NCBI RefSeq assembly: GCF_004214835.1
Contig: NZ_PIQJ01000001.1
Span: 1,698,873 to 1,762,872, forward strand
Direction: 5' to 3'
Length of the DNA stretch: 64,000 bases
Source of the DNA: Pseudidiomarina tainanensis
Lineage (GTDB): Bacteria > Pseudomonadota > Gammaproteobacteria > Enterobacterales > Alteromonadaceae
Each line of letters starts with the position of its first letter. Position 1 is the first letter of the stretch. The notes beneath the pieces are model-generated. The model searched no databases. It was not told where the DNA came from and saw nothing but the letters and a program-made list of their open reading frames with translations. A program made the position numbers and the translations under genes. Below, piece by piece: positions 55,165 to 63,744 of the stretch.

Positions 55165-56583
55165 ATGAGCGCATCTCGTGAGCATTTCAGCTCAAAAATT
55201 GGTTTTATTCTCGCTGCCGCCGGTTCTGCGGTAGGTATTGGTAACCTTGTTGGCTTTCCTGTTGCGGCTACCAAAAATGGTGGTGGCGCGTTCTTACTAA
55301 TCTACGCTTTTTTTGTAGCGTTTATTTGTTTACCGGTCATGCTGGCAGAAATGGGTCTTGGTCGGCGCGCACAACATAGCCCCTACAAAGCTTACGCTGA
55401 ACTCGGACAAGGCATGAAACGCTGGCGTTTCGCTGGTCTATTGGCAACCATTACGCCATTTATGATTGCCGTTTTTTACATGGTTATTACCGTGTGGATT
55501 TTTGGTTACCTCGTCCAATCATTGCTAGGAAACTTAGATGCATTGGCCAGCGAAGGCTATTTTGGCCGCTTCGTCAATGACTATGATTTCATTTGGTATC
55601 TAGTGGGCGTAACGATCATCATTAACTTCATATTAGTTGGTGGTGTGCGTAAAGGGATAGAACGCGCCTCAAAAATTCTGATGCCTACATTGTTTTTGAT
55701 GCTCATATTGTTAGTCATTTTCGTTCTGACATTAGACAACGCATGGGCCGGAGTTCAGTTCTACTTGGTTCCAGATTTTAGTCAAATTACTGGTTCGGTA
55801 ATTAACGGAGCTTTAGCACAGGCATTTTTCTCATTATCGCTAGGGATGGGTATTTTGATTACCTACGGTTCTTATTTCCGCCGTAGCGATGACATTGTGA
55901 CTTCAGGCAAACTTGTTGCTATTACTGATACTGCCGTTGCATTTATTGCAGGCTTGATGACGTTACCAGCTATCTTCGCGATCTACCCTGATACGAACCC
56001 AGACTCATTGAGTGACTCCTCGGTCAGTATGATTTTTTCATTCTTCCCGAATATTTTCTTAGCATTATCTGAATCAGTCGGTTACTTCGCTGCCAGCGTT
56101 GCCGCAACAATTTTCTTTTTATTAGCGTTTGTGGCAGCTATTACATCGTTAGTATCGATTATTGAAGTACCAACATCGTCGTTGATGGAAAAACGCGATA
56201 TCTCGCGTAAAAAAGCCTTATTAGTGATGGGAGTCGCAATTACCATACTCACACTAATTGCGGCGACATCATTCGGTTTAGTCCCGTGGTTTACTGCATT
56301 TACGAGCTACGCGGGTGCTGACAAATCCGTTTTTGATGTCATCTATGATGTATTTTACGATACGATATTACCGTTGAATGGATTACTGATTTGTCTGTTT
56401 GTTCGCTTCCGTTGGAAACGCAGTCAATTAACTGCCGAATTGAGCGAAGGCAATCAAGCATACGCAACATCATGGTTAGAAAAATACGTAAGCTTTGCGA
56501 TAGGAACGTTCATACCATTGATACTTGCGGTAGTATTTATTAATACGGTATTAACTAAATTCTTCGCAATTTCGATCATTTAA
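55165..56583 (+). CDS. Neurotransmitter:sodium symporter family transporter
   Basis: A 472-residue sodium-coupled transporter of the NSS/SNF family (LeuT fold) with about eleven to twelve spans. The first span has the substrate- and sodium-binding GSAVGIGNLVGFPVAATKNGGGAF. Later FFSLSLGMGILITYGSY (span 6) and ITSLVSIIEVPTSSLME (near span 8) are family hallmarks. Bacterial members import amino acids such as tryptophan, tyrosine or leucine; the substrate here cannot be told. A perfect palindrome and -10 box sit directly upstream, and an intrinsic terminator lies 33 bases past its stop, inside tmcA. Confidence 0.88.
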   Translation: MSASREHFSSKIGFILAAAGSAVGIGNLVGFPVAATKNGGGAFLLIYAFFVAFICLPVMLAEMGLGRRAQHSPYKAYAELGQGMKRWRFAGLLATITPFMIAVFYMVITVWIFGYLVQSLLGNLDALASEGYFGRFVNDYDFIWYLVGVTIIINFILVGGVRKGIERASKILMPTLFLMLILLVIFVLTLDNAWAGVQFYLVPDFSQITGSVINGALAQAFFSLSLGMGILITYGSYFRRSDDIVTSGKLVAITDTAVAFIAGLMTLPAIFAIYPDTNPDSLSDSSVSMIFSFFPNIFLALSESVGYFAASVAATIFFLLAFVAAITSLVSIIEVPTSSLMEKRDISRKKALLVMGVAITILTLIAATSFGLVPWFTAFTSYAGADKSVFDVIYDVFYDTILPLNGLLICLFVRFRWKRSQLTAELSEGNQAYATSWLEKYVSFAIGTFIPLILAVVFINTVLTKFFAISII

Positions 56584-56586
56584 TTC

Positions 56587-58503
56587 ATGGGTTTAATTCG
56601 AATTGCGCACCACTTAAAGACTGCTCGTGTTCGAGCAGTCTTTTTGTTTGATGGCCCTCAGGATTGGCAGGCTTTTCATAAAAGCGCCATTATGCGACAA
56701 CTGCCAGATGTTCTATATCTATCTGAAAGCAACAGCAACACAATAGCAATGCATCGTTATCGCGATTACTTGGGCACCTCGAATGACTTCGTGTTACTAG
56801 AGTTTACCGAAACCATTCATGCCGACGCCCTAGCAGCATTAGCGGGAACCGTAAATGGTGGCGGTATACTATTTGTTTTTCTACCACAGCAAACAACAGC
56901 ATTTAAAAACCGCCTATTGGCAACGAGCACAAACTTTGCCCGAATTGAACTCATTCAACCAAATACCGACTTAAAAAAACTGACCCGAGAGCTTGCTACA
57001 GCAACGCTACCAGAGGCTAAGCCTCAGAATTTTCCCAGTAATACGCAAAAGGCTATTATTGAAGCGATGATAGACTTGCCCGGTACCTGTCATATACTCA
57101 TGGCTGATCGCGGGCGCGGCAAAAGTACAACCCTTGGTCTCGCCTGCCAAGCTTGGATTCGAAACTATCGCGGTAGAGAGTTAGTTGTGACGGGTCCCCG
57201 ACCATCAGCAGCGACAACCCTTCTAGAACATGCAGCTAAGTCGGTCCGCTTTGTTCCTTGGGATAAACTACTTAGTGAGTATAACCCGCAAAGCGTTCGG
57301 CTAATCATTGATGAAGCAGCCGCAATCCCAATGCATGTACTGCAACAATTGGTGCAACGTTTCACCGTATGGGCAGTCGCCAGTACTGTTGATGGTTACG
57401 AAGGTTGCGGCCGTGGCTTTGCCATTCGTTTTGTTGAGTGGTTGCAACAGCAACGTATCTGTAAGCAACATGAATTAACGGAGCCGATGCGCTGGTCAAC
57501 GCACGACGAGGTTGAGCATTGGTTAAACCAAGCGTTATTTATGCAAGCTCACCACAGAGAAATCGATACCGCGGTTTTAACTCATTCGCCAACGCCGACA
57601 ACTTATCAAGACATCCATTCGAGTGAGTTATCAGAAGCTGATCTACAAGAAGTCATTACTCTGTTATTGGAAGCTCATTATCAAAGTAGCCCGAATGATT
57701 TGCGATTGCTACTTGATGATCCACAACAACGACTCGTTTTAGCACGCCGGCAGAGCAATATTATTGGGGTGATTTGGTACAGCGTTGAAGGACAGCTTCC
57801 GCCAACATTGCAACAAGCCATTGTTGATGGGAAGCGCCGATTAAATGGACAAATACTTCCACAGGCGATTGCTTTTTATCTACAGCAACCCGATGTTTTA
57901 AGATGGCAATGGTGGCGTATCACTCGTGTTGCAGTGCACGATAAAGTCCGCCGCCAGGGCATCGGTTTAGAACTCCTCAAAGAGTTGCAGAAATTAGCGC
58001 AACGTGCACAAATTGATGCGCTCGGCTCGAGTTTTGGCGCTAGCCCAGAAGTTTTAGAGTTTTGGCGTCAAAGTTCGTACAAAATTGTTCGTTTAGGCCG
58101 TAAACTCAATATGGCAAGTGGCTATCCGAATGCGATCTTAGCTTACGGATTAAATGATGACGTTCGTGAACTCATCGACAAACTTCATCACTACTGTAAT
58201 GCTGAACTCGACTGGCGCAATCACGTCGACGTCAATGTCAGCTCTGATATGTATCGAATTGCTCGAGCAGTATTAGTGGGCTTTGCATATGGTCACTTAC
58301 CATTCACCGAAGCGCAGTTTGCTTGGAATGTTTGCGATAAAAAATATCCAATCAAAGCATCTGGCGTCACTCTACCTGGACAGATACTTAACGTCACTGA
58401 AGATTTAGCCCGTCTTACCCAAAAGTACGGATACAGTAGCCAACAAACAATGCAAAATCAGTTGCGTCAAATTGCCCGCGAATATCTCGAACTCACCCGC
58501 TAA
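56587..58503 (+). CDS. tmcA: tRNA(Met) cytidine acetyltransferase
   Basis: ATP-dependent enzyme that makes N4-acetylcytidine at the wobble base of elongator tRNA-Met. The 638 residues comprise an N-terminal domain, a helicase-like ATPase (Walker A DRGRGKSTT; Walker B LIIDEAAAIP; EGCGRGFAIRF), a GNAT acetyltransferase (RITRVAVHDKVRRQGIGLELL, then DALGSSFGASPEVLEFWRQS) and a C-terminal tRNA-binding domain. It is slightly shorter than E. coli TmcA (671). The ATG comes three bases after the transporter stop, with no Shine-Dalgarno visible. N-terminal similarity (LKTARVRAVFLFDGPQDW) runs through an embedded terminator hairpin, so the start appears right. Confidence 0.92.
   Translation: MGLIRIAHHLKTARVRAVFLFDGPQDWQAFHKSAIMRQLPDVLYLSESNSNTIAMHRYRDYLGTSNDFVLLEFTETIHADALAALAGTVNGGGILFVFLPQQTTAFKNRLLATSTNFARIELIQPNTDLKKLTRELATATLPEAKPQNFPSNTQKAIIEAMIDLPGTCHILMADRGRGKSTTLGLACQAWIRNYRGRELVVTGPRPSAATTLLEHAAKSVRFVPWDKLLSEYNPQSVRLIIDEAAAIPMHVLQQLVQRFTVWAVASTVDGYEGCGRGFAIRFVEWLQQQRICKQHELTEPMRWSTHDEVEHWLNQALFMQAHHREIDTAVLTHSPTPTTYQDIHSSELSEADLQEVITLLLEAHYQSSPNDLRLLLDDPQQRLVLARRQSNIIGVIWYSVEGQLPPTLQQAIVDGKRRLNGQILPQAIAFYLQQPDVLRWQWWRITRVAVHDKVRRQGIGLELLKELQKLAQRAQIDALGSSFGASPEVLEFWRQSSYKIVRLGRKLNMASGYPNAILAYGLNDDVRELIDKLHHYCNAELDWRNHVDVNVSSDMYRIARAVLVGFAYGHLPFTEAQFAWNVCDKKYPIKASGVTLPGQILNVTEDLARLTQKYGYSSQQTMQNQLRQIAREYLELTR
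56616..56649 (+). terminator. Intrinsic terminator hairpin inside the tmcA 5' coding region
   Basis: AAAGACTGCTCG (56616-56627), loop TGTT and CGAGCAGTCTTT (56632-56643) form a perfect 12-bp stem followed by TTGTTT, with an A-tract on the left, the full form of a Rho-independent terminator. It begins 33 bases after the NSS transporter stop and covers codons 10-20 of tmcA. It probably ends transporter transcripts unless ribosomes entering tmcA disrupt it. Confidence 0.8.
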
Positions 58504-58523
58504 ACACTGTTAAAATAGTCACC

Positions 58524-58535
58524 TAAGCATGCTTA
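58524..58535 (+). promoter_or_regulatory. 12-bp palindrome upstream of the carboxynorspermidine genes
   Basis: TAAGCATGCTTA is a perfect palindrome between the tmcA stop and the carboxynorspermidine dehydrogenase start, 64 bases before the latter. AT-rich sequence follows, with possible weak -10 elements. It could be a protein site for control of the polyamine genes, but no known regulator is matched and chance occurrence is possible. Confidence 0.25.
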
Positions 58536-58598
58536 CTTAACAAAAATATGCTATCTTCTAGCCTTTGTGTTCACCCAAAACGAAAGGGTATTTTAAAC

Positions 58599-59798
58599 AT
58601 GTCACGAGTATTAATTATTGGTGCAGGCGGTGTCGCCGGTGTAGTTGTAAAAAAATGTGCGATGTTGCCAGAATATTTTTCGGAAATTCATTTAGCTAGT
58701 CGCACATTATCTAAATGTGAAATGCTGCAAGAAGAAGTCGGTAAAGATCGCGTCGTCGGTGTCTACAAAGTTGACGCTGATGAAGCCAGTGAAGTTGCTG
58801 AGCTCATCCGAAAAGTTCAACCGAGTTTGGTTATCAACGTTGCATTACCCTATCAAGATTTACCAATCATGGATGCGTGTCTTGAGACCGGCGTGCACTA
58901 TCTCGATACTGCAAACTATGAGCCAAAAGACGAAGCTAAGTTTGAATATTCGTGGCAGTGGGCATACCAAGACAAGTTTAAAGAGAAAGGCATCATGGCC
59001 TTGCTTGGGGCTGGATTTGACCCGGGTGTGACTAACGTGTTCACTGCTTATGCAGCGAAGCATTATTTCGATGAGGTTCATTATTTGGATATCGTTGACT
59101 GCAACGGTGGTGATCACGGCCAAGCATTTGCAACGAACTTTAACCCTGAAATTAATATTCGAGAAATTACTCAACGCGGTAAATTTTGGGAAAACGGTGA
59201 ATGGCACGAAACTGATCCAATCAGTGTTCGCGAAGATTTAGATTATCCAGGCGTTGGTGTTCGCGCTTCATACTTACTCTTCCACGAAGAGCTCGAGTCG
59301 TTGGTGAAGCACTTCCCAACGTTGAAGCGCGCGCGTTTCTGGATGACTTTCGGTGAACAATATCTGACTCACCTGCGTGTACTGGAAAATGTTGGCATGA
59401 CGTCTATTCAGCCAATTGAGTTCCAAGGCCAGAAAATTGTGCCACTAGAGTTTCTTAAAGCCGTGTTGCCTAACCCAGGTTCACTTGCTGAAGGCTACAC
59501 CGGTATGACTTGTATCGGTACCTATGTAACCGGTATCAAAGATGGTAAAGAGAAAACAATCTTTATCTATAACAACTGTGACCATGCCGTTTGTAACGCT
59601 GAAGTTGGCGCACAAGCCGTATCCTACACGACAGGTGTTCCGGCAATGATCGCTGCATCGATGATGCTACAAGGTCATTGGATGAAACCAGGCGTTTGGA
59701 ACATGGAGCAGTTTGATCCAGACGAATTCATGGAGCGCCTCAACAAATATGGCCTACCATGGAAAGTCATGGAAACTGAATCGCCATTTAAGCGTTAG
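58599..59798 (+). CDS. Carboxynorspermidine dehydrogenase (saccharopine dehydrogenase family)
   Basis: A 399-residue NADPH-dependent reductase that condenses aspartate semialdehyde with a diamine (diaminopropane or putrescine) to carboxynorspermidine or carboxyspermidine. The Rossmann motif VLIIGAGGVAGVVVKK opens the chain, and LDTANYEPKDEAKFEYSWQW, GAGFDPGVTNVFTAYAAKHYFDE and CNGGDHGQAFATNFNPEINIRE are typical of the family. Saccharopine dehydrogenase is the closest alternative, but the decarboxylase next door decides the role. An open frame from 58548 is rejected; MSRVLIIGAGG is the expected start. nspC follows after 4 bases. Confidence 0.9.
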   Translation: MSRVLIIGAGGVAGVVVKKCAMLPEYFSEIHLASRTLSKCEMLQEEVGKDRVVGVYKVDADEASEVAELIRKVQPSLVINVALPYQDLPIMDACLETGVHYLDTANYEPKDEAKFEYSWQWAYQDKFKEKGIMALLGAGFDPGVTNVFTAYAAKHYFDEVHYLDIVDCNGGDHGQAFATNFNPEINIREITQRGKFWENGEWHETDPISVREDLDYPGVGVRASYLLFHEELESLVKHFPTLKRARFWMTFGEQYLTHLRVLENVGMTSIQPIEFQGQKIVPLEFLKAVLPNPGSLAEGYTGMTCIGTYVTGIKDGKEKTIFIYNNCDHAVCNAEVGAQAVSYTTGVPAMIAASMMLQGHWMKPGVWNMEQFDPDEFMERLNKYGLPWKVMETESPFKR

Positions 59799-59802
59799 AA
59801 TC

Positions 59803-60939
59803 ATGACCAATCCATTTTTGAAATCAGAAATACCGTCGCCTTGTTACGTCTGTGATGAGGCGGCGTTGGAGCGAAACCTTCAGTTGATGCAGCGTGTTCA
59901 ACAGGAAAGCGGTGCTGATATTATTTTGGCACTGAAAGGTTTTTCAATGTGGAGCACCTTTGGGCTAGTGAAGCAGTACTTAAAAGGCTGCACTGCAAGC
60001 TCTGTATGGGAAGCTCGTTTAGCAGCGGAAGAGTTCGGTCGTGAAGTACATGCATATGCCCCAGCTTACAAACAAAGTGATATTGATGAACTTTTACCAA
60101 TCGTTCATCACATCTCATTTAACAGTTTGTCGCAATGGCAACGCTTCCGCGAGCAAACTCTAGCATCAGGTGTTTCAGCTGGGCTTCGTGTGAATCCAGA
60201 ACATCAAGAAGCGGAAACCGAGCTTTATGATCCTAGCGCTCCTGGTTCACGCCTAGGTATTCGAGCTGCAGAGTTAGCGGATGCGGACCTTAGTGGAATC
60301 GATGGTCTTCATGTTCACAATCTATGTGAGTGCGACTCGTTTGCTCTTGAGCGCACATTAGCTGCTGTAGAATCTAAGTTCGGTCATCTTTTGCATAAAA
60401 TGAAATGGCTTAATCTTGGTGGCGGTCACCTCATGACCCGCAAAGGTTATGACGTTGAGCATTTGATTAAACAGTTGAAGCGCATTCAAGAAACTTACAG
60501 TATCCAGGTCATTCTTGAACCAGGGTCTGCGGTTGCTTGGCAAACCGGACCATTAATCGCTGAAGTAGTTGATATTATTGAAAATGATGGACAAATCGCC
60601 CTGCTCGATATCTCCGCGACTGCCCATATGCCTGACGTTTTAGAAATGCCGTATCGGCCGAATATCACCGGCGCTAGAGAACCAGGAGTTTTACCACACA
60701 CCTATAAACTTGGCGGTAACTCATGTTTGGCTGGCGATGTGATTGGTTTGTATAGTTTCGAACAACCATTACAACCAGGTGACCGACTTATTTTTGAAGA
60801 TATGATGCACTATACAATGGTGAAAACATCGTTCTTTAATGGTGTTGAGCATCCGAGTATTGGTATCTTACGCCGCAATGGTGAATTCGATTTAATTCGA
60901 AAATTCACCTATGAAGATTTCCGCGGAAGGCTTTCATAG
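59803..60939 (+). CDS. nspC: Carboxynorspermidine/carboxyspermidine decarboxylase
   Basis: PLP enzyme of the alanine racemase-like decarboxylase fold that turns carboxynorspermidine into norspermidine, or carboxyspermidine into spermidine. The 378-residue chain begins with IPSPCYVCDEAALERNL. The PLP lysine is K45 in ILALKGFSMW. Further features are LNLGGGHLMTRKGYD, ILEPGSAVAW and GNSCLAGDVIGLYSF, with the active-site cysteine. The open frame extends back into the dehydrogenase gene, but the ATG at 59803 is the right start. In Vibrio these polyamines affect biofilm formation. The diamine-forming enzymes are not in this window. Confidence 0.92.
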   Translation: MTNPFLKSEIPSPCYVCDEAALERNLQLMQRVQQESGADIILALKGFSMWSTFGLVKQYLKGCTASSVWEARLAAEEFGREVHAYAPAYKQSDIDELLPIVHHISFNSLSQWQRFREQTLASGVSAGLRVNPEHQEAETELYDPSAPGSRLGIRAAELADADLSGIDGLHVHNLCECDSFALERTLAAVESKFGHLLHKMKWLNLGGGHLMTRKGYDVEHLIKQLKRIQETYSIQVILEPGSAVAWQTGPLIAEVVDIIENDGQIALLDISATAHMPDVLEMPYRPNITGAREPGVLPHTYKLGGNSCLAGDVIGLYSFEQPLQPGDRLIFEDMMHYTMVKTSFFNGVEHPSIGILRRNGEFDLIRKFTYEDFRGRLS

Positions 60940-60970
60940 GTCGCTCTGTGGGAGCTATAAAGTCAGTATC

Positions 60971-61002
60971 AAAAAAGCACAGCCTTCAAGCTGTGCTTTT
61001 TT
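60971..61002. terminator. Bidirectional intrinsic terminator between nspC and coaX
   Basis: AAAAAAGCACAGC (60971-60983) and GCTGTGCTTTTTT (60990-61002) form a 13-bp stem with a 6-base loop. The T-run on both strands makes it a textbook bidirectional Rho-independent terminator serving the convergent nspC and coaX operons. Confidence 0.93.
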
Positions 61003-61017
61003 ATTAAGTAAGTTCGA

Positions 61018-61761
61018 TTAAGATTGCCGCGCGTAGCAGGCTAAACCTTGCAGAACTAATTCGCTTCGCACTTCGCCACGACGCTTCAAGTCATTAGGTA
61101 ATAATGGAATTGACCCACCACTAAATAGAATCCGATAATCAAACCAATCGAGTTCGGTTTCGGAAACTGCGATTGCTTGGCGTACCAGGCCTACAAAAGT
61201 ATTCACGCAACCATTTAATAGACAATCTGGCGTACTTTGGCCTAGTTGATGAGCCTTACCCCAATGATCGTCACCTTCGTAGCCGACAAAAACGCCTGGC
61301 GCGCGATTAATCACTGAATGCTTCATTAGGTGAACGCCCGGAGCAATCCAACCGCCTAAGTGCTGTCCTTCCTGATCAACCCAGTCGACAGTGATTGCAG
61401 TGCCGGCATCAATAATCACCGTTGCTTTCGGTTGCTCGTTAAAAGCTCCAACAATAGCAAGCCACCTATCGACACCAAGGTTTTTAAACTCGCTGTACGA
61501 ATTGGTAACACCAAATGCTTGCGCTTCGGTCGTAACACGAATAATTGCTTTATCAAAACCCTCAAGCCACTGATGAAGCCTATTATTACGCTCTTCGCTG
61601 CTGACACTAGCTATCCAAACACTTTCAATGTTATCTGGTACTCTGTGCTCAATCAGTTCGTCATAGTTAACATTTAACCAGGGCTCTAAATGTCCTTCAG
61701 AATCCATGAGAGCTACTTTAACTCTAGTATTACCCGCATCAATCAATAATTTATGCGCCAT
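61018..61761 (-). CDS. coaX: Type III pantothenate kinase
   Basis: First step of coenzyme A synthesis, catalysed by the CoaX type rather than the E. coli CoaA type. The 247-residue ASKHA-fold protein shows the phosphate loop LLIDAGNTRVKVALMD at the N-terminus, GVDRWLAIVGAF, VIIDAGTAITVDWV with the catalytic aspartate, GGWIAPGVHLMKHSV and the C-terminal FSGGSIPLL. Its start lies inside the birA end (11-base overlap), so it is the third gene of murB-birA-coaX, an order seen in several gammaproteobacteria. Confidence 0.94.
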   Translation of the reverse strand: MAHKLLIDAGNTRVKVALMDSEGHLEPWLNVNYDELIEHRVPDNIESVWIASVSSEERNNRLHQWLEGFDKAIIRVTTEAQAFGVTNSYSEFKNLGVDRWLAIVGAFNEQPKATVIIDAGTAITVDWVDQEGQHLGGWIAPGVHLMKHSVINRAPGVFVGYEGDDHWGKAHQLGQSTPDCLLNGCVNTFVGLVRQAIAVSETELDWFDYRILFSGGSIPLLPNDLKRRGEVRSELVLQGLACYARQS

Positions 61762-62740
61762 AACGTAAACTTACCTCTCCTGCGTGAAAACGCTCGAGCT
61801 TGCCATCACGCTTAACTAATAACGCACCGCTTTCGTCTATGCCCTCGGCAATACCATGTAACTCTTTATCTCCCATAATAATTCGAACTGGTTTCATTGC
61901 TAACCTATCGAATCGTTGCCAACGTGAGATAAAAGGCTTCAACCCTTCTTGTTCATAAACTCTTAAGGCCTGCCGGCATTTTGCGAGTAGCATCGCTGCG
62001 ATATGATTTCTATCAAAATTATTATTCAATAACGTACTCAAATCAGTCCAAGGTTGATCAATTTGATCTGCTAACCAACTTGGCATTTTAATGTTTACGC
62101 CGATGCCTATAATTACATGAGCGACGCCAAGTGCTTGACCTTCAAGTTCGATAAGAATCCCTGCCAACTTTTTTCCGTTAACAATCACATCATTTGGCCA
62201 TTTAACTTCAACGTCATAAACGCCCAGCTCTGACAACAATTCAGCAATTACGGTTCCCAGAGCTAGACTCAAGCCCATGGCAGCGCCCATTCCATCCTCT
62301 AAGCGCCAATACATGCTCATGTAGAGGTTGCTACCAAACGGCGAAACCCAGCGTTTGCCGCGACGCCCACGCCCAGCTGTTTGTGCTTCAGAAAATACTG
62401 CATAACCAGAGTCTATGTTATGAGTAATCGCGTGTTTAATAAAGTCGTTAGTCGAGCCAACGACACGCTCCAAATGAATATCTTGCGCATTTTCTTGATT
62501 CGAGTTTAGGAAGTCAGAGATTACATTCAAATGTAAAAGCTTTAACTCATTCGCAAACTTATAACCTTTACCTGTTACACGAAAAACATCGATACCAAGC
62601 GCTTGGACATCTTTAATGTATTGGCTAATAGCGGTTCGGCTTACGTCGAGTTGGGCTCCAAGCTTTTCACCTGAATGAAACTGACCGTCACTAAGTATCT
62701 CAATTATTTGGGTGATTCTTTCTACACGTTGTGGCTTCAT
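61751..62740 (-). CDS. birA: Biotin-protein ligase and biotin operon repressor
   Basis: Attaches biotin to the acetyl-CoA carboxylase carrier protein and, in its bound state, represses biotin genes. The 329 residues contain an N-terminal winged helix (QIIEILSDGQFHSGEKLGAQLDVSRTAISQYIKDVQALG), so this is the regulatory class II type. The ligase core has GRGRRGKRWVSPFGSNLYMS, with the biotinyl-AMP glycine/arginine loop, KWPNDVIVNGKKLAGIL and VIIGIGVNIK. The C-terminal cap ends GEVSLRYGA. It overlaps murB by 4 bases (ATGA) and coaX by 11. Confidence 0.95.
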   Translation of the reverse strand: MKPQRVERITQIIEILSDGQFHSGEKLGAQLDVSRTAISQYIKDVQALGIDVFRVTGKGYKFANELKLLHLNVISDFLNSNQENAQDIHLERVVGSTNDFIKHAITHNIDSGYAVFSEAQTAGRGRRGKRWVSPFGSNLYMSMYWRLEDGMGAAMGLSLALGTVIAELLSELGVYDVEVKWPNDVIVNGKKLAGILIELEGQALGVAHVIIGIGVNIKMPSWLADQIDQPWTDLSTLLNNNFDRNHIAAMLLAKCRQALRVYEQEGLKPFISRWQRFDRLAMKPVRIIMGDKELHGIAEGIDESGALLVKRDGKLERFHAGEVSLRYGA

Positions 62741-63738
62741 AACGAAACTAATCCTTTTTCGTCTAACAACCGAACCTCAGCTTCTAACTTTATACCGTAA
62801 TTTTTAAAAACCAGTGCTTGAATATGACGCGCTAACTCAAGTACATCTTTACCGATGGCGTTACCCGAATTAACCAGTACTAAAGCCTGCTTGGTATGAA
62901 CTGCAGCACCGCCAATTGCAAACCCCTTCAAGTTTAAGTTATCGATTAACCAGCCGGCGGCTATTTTTATGTCACCGTTAGGCGTATCAAAATGAGGTAT
63001 GGCTGGAAAGCGTTGAAGGAGTTCAGCGAAGTGAGCACGGGCAATAATTGGGTTCTTAAAGAAGCTACCTGCGTTAGGCGTAATTGCAGGATCAGGCAAC
63101 TTCGCAGAGCGAATCGCTATCACTTTATTCAAAATATCCGTAGGTAAAACTGGGCTATCGAGCGCTTTTAGTTCACCGTATGACAATTCGGGTTGCCAGG
63201 CTTTCGGCATTGAAAACTCAACTTTTAAAATAACCCAACGCATTGGGTTCTGTTTAAAAATGCTATCTCTATAGCCAAATTTACAGTCTATCGGTTTAAA
63301 GTTTACAACTTTGTGTTGCCGTCTATCCCATGCAGTCACATTGGTAATGAATTCAGCAACCTCACGACCATACGCACCAATATTTTGCACAGGTGCAGCA
63401 CCAACAGTACCGGGGATTAAAGCCAAGTTTTCGAGACCATTAATTCCTTTATCATTCAAACATAAAACCAGTTCATGCCAGTTCTCTCCGGCACCAACTT
63501 TTACATTCCAATGATCATCAGCTTCTACTATTTCGATTCCTGTAATACGCACACAAACAAGTGGCTTTTTGAAGTCATTCAAAAAGATAGTATTCGAACC
63601 ACCTCCGATTACATATGCATCTGCCGGTATTTCTGTTAGCTGCTCTTGCTGAGTCAGAAACAAGATATTTTCGGCCTTTGCGGGAAGTCGAAAGGTGTGA
63701 AGCGTGGATAAGTCGTAGAATGTCTCAATTTCGTTCAT
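62737..63738 (-). CDS. murB: UDP-N-acetylenolpyruvoylglucosamine reductase
   Basis: FAD enzyme completing UDP-MurNAc synthesis for peptidoglycan. The 333-residue type I MurB shows AYVIGGGSNTIFLNDF, VGAGENWHELV, GLENLALIPGTVGAAPVQNIGAYGREV, the catalytic region KFGYRDSIFK, NAGSFFKNPI with the catalytic serine, and the final LEAEVRLL with the catalytic glutamate. No Shine-Dalgarno precedes the ATG. Instead a TATAAT box ends six bases before it, suggesting a leaderless transcript. It is the first gene of murB-birA-coaX and lies past the terminator of an rRNA operon on the same strand. Confidence 0.95.
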   Translation of the reverse strand: MNEIETFYDLSTLHTFRLPAKAENILFLTQQEQLTEIPADAYVIGGGSNTIFLNDFKKPLVCVRITGIEIVEADDHWNVKVGAGENWHELVLCLNDKGINGLENLALIPGTVGAAPVQNIGAYGREVAEFITNVTAWDRRQHKVVNFKPIDCKFGYRDSIFKQNPMRWVILKVEFSMPKAWQPELSYGELKALDSPVLPTDILNKVIAIRSAKLPDPAITPNAGSFFKNPIIARAHFAELLQRFPAIPHFDTPNGDIKIAAGWLIDNLNLKGFAIGGAAVHTKQALVLVNSGNAIGKDVLELARHIQALVFKNYGIKLEAEVRLLDEKGLVSL

Positions 63739-63744
63739 GGGCTG

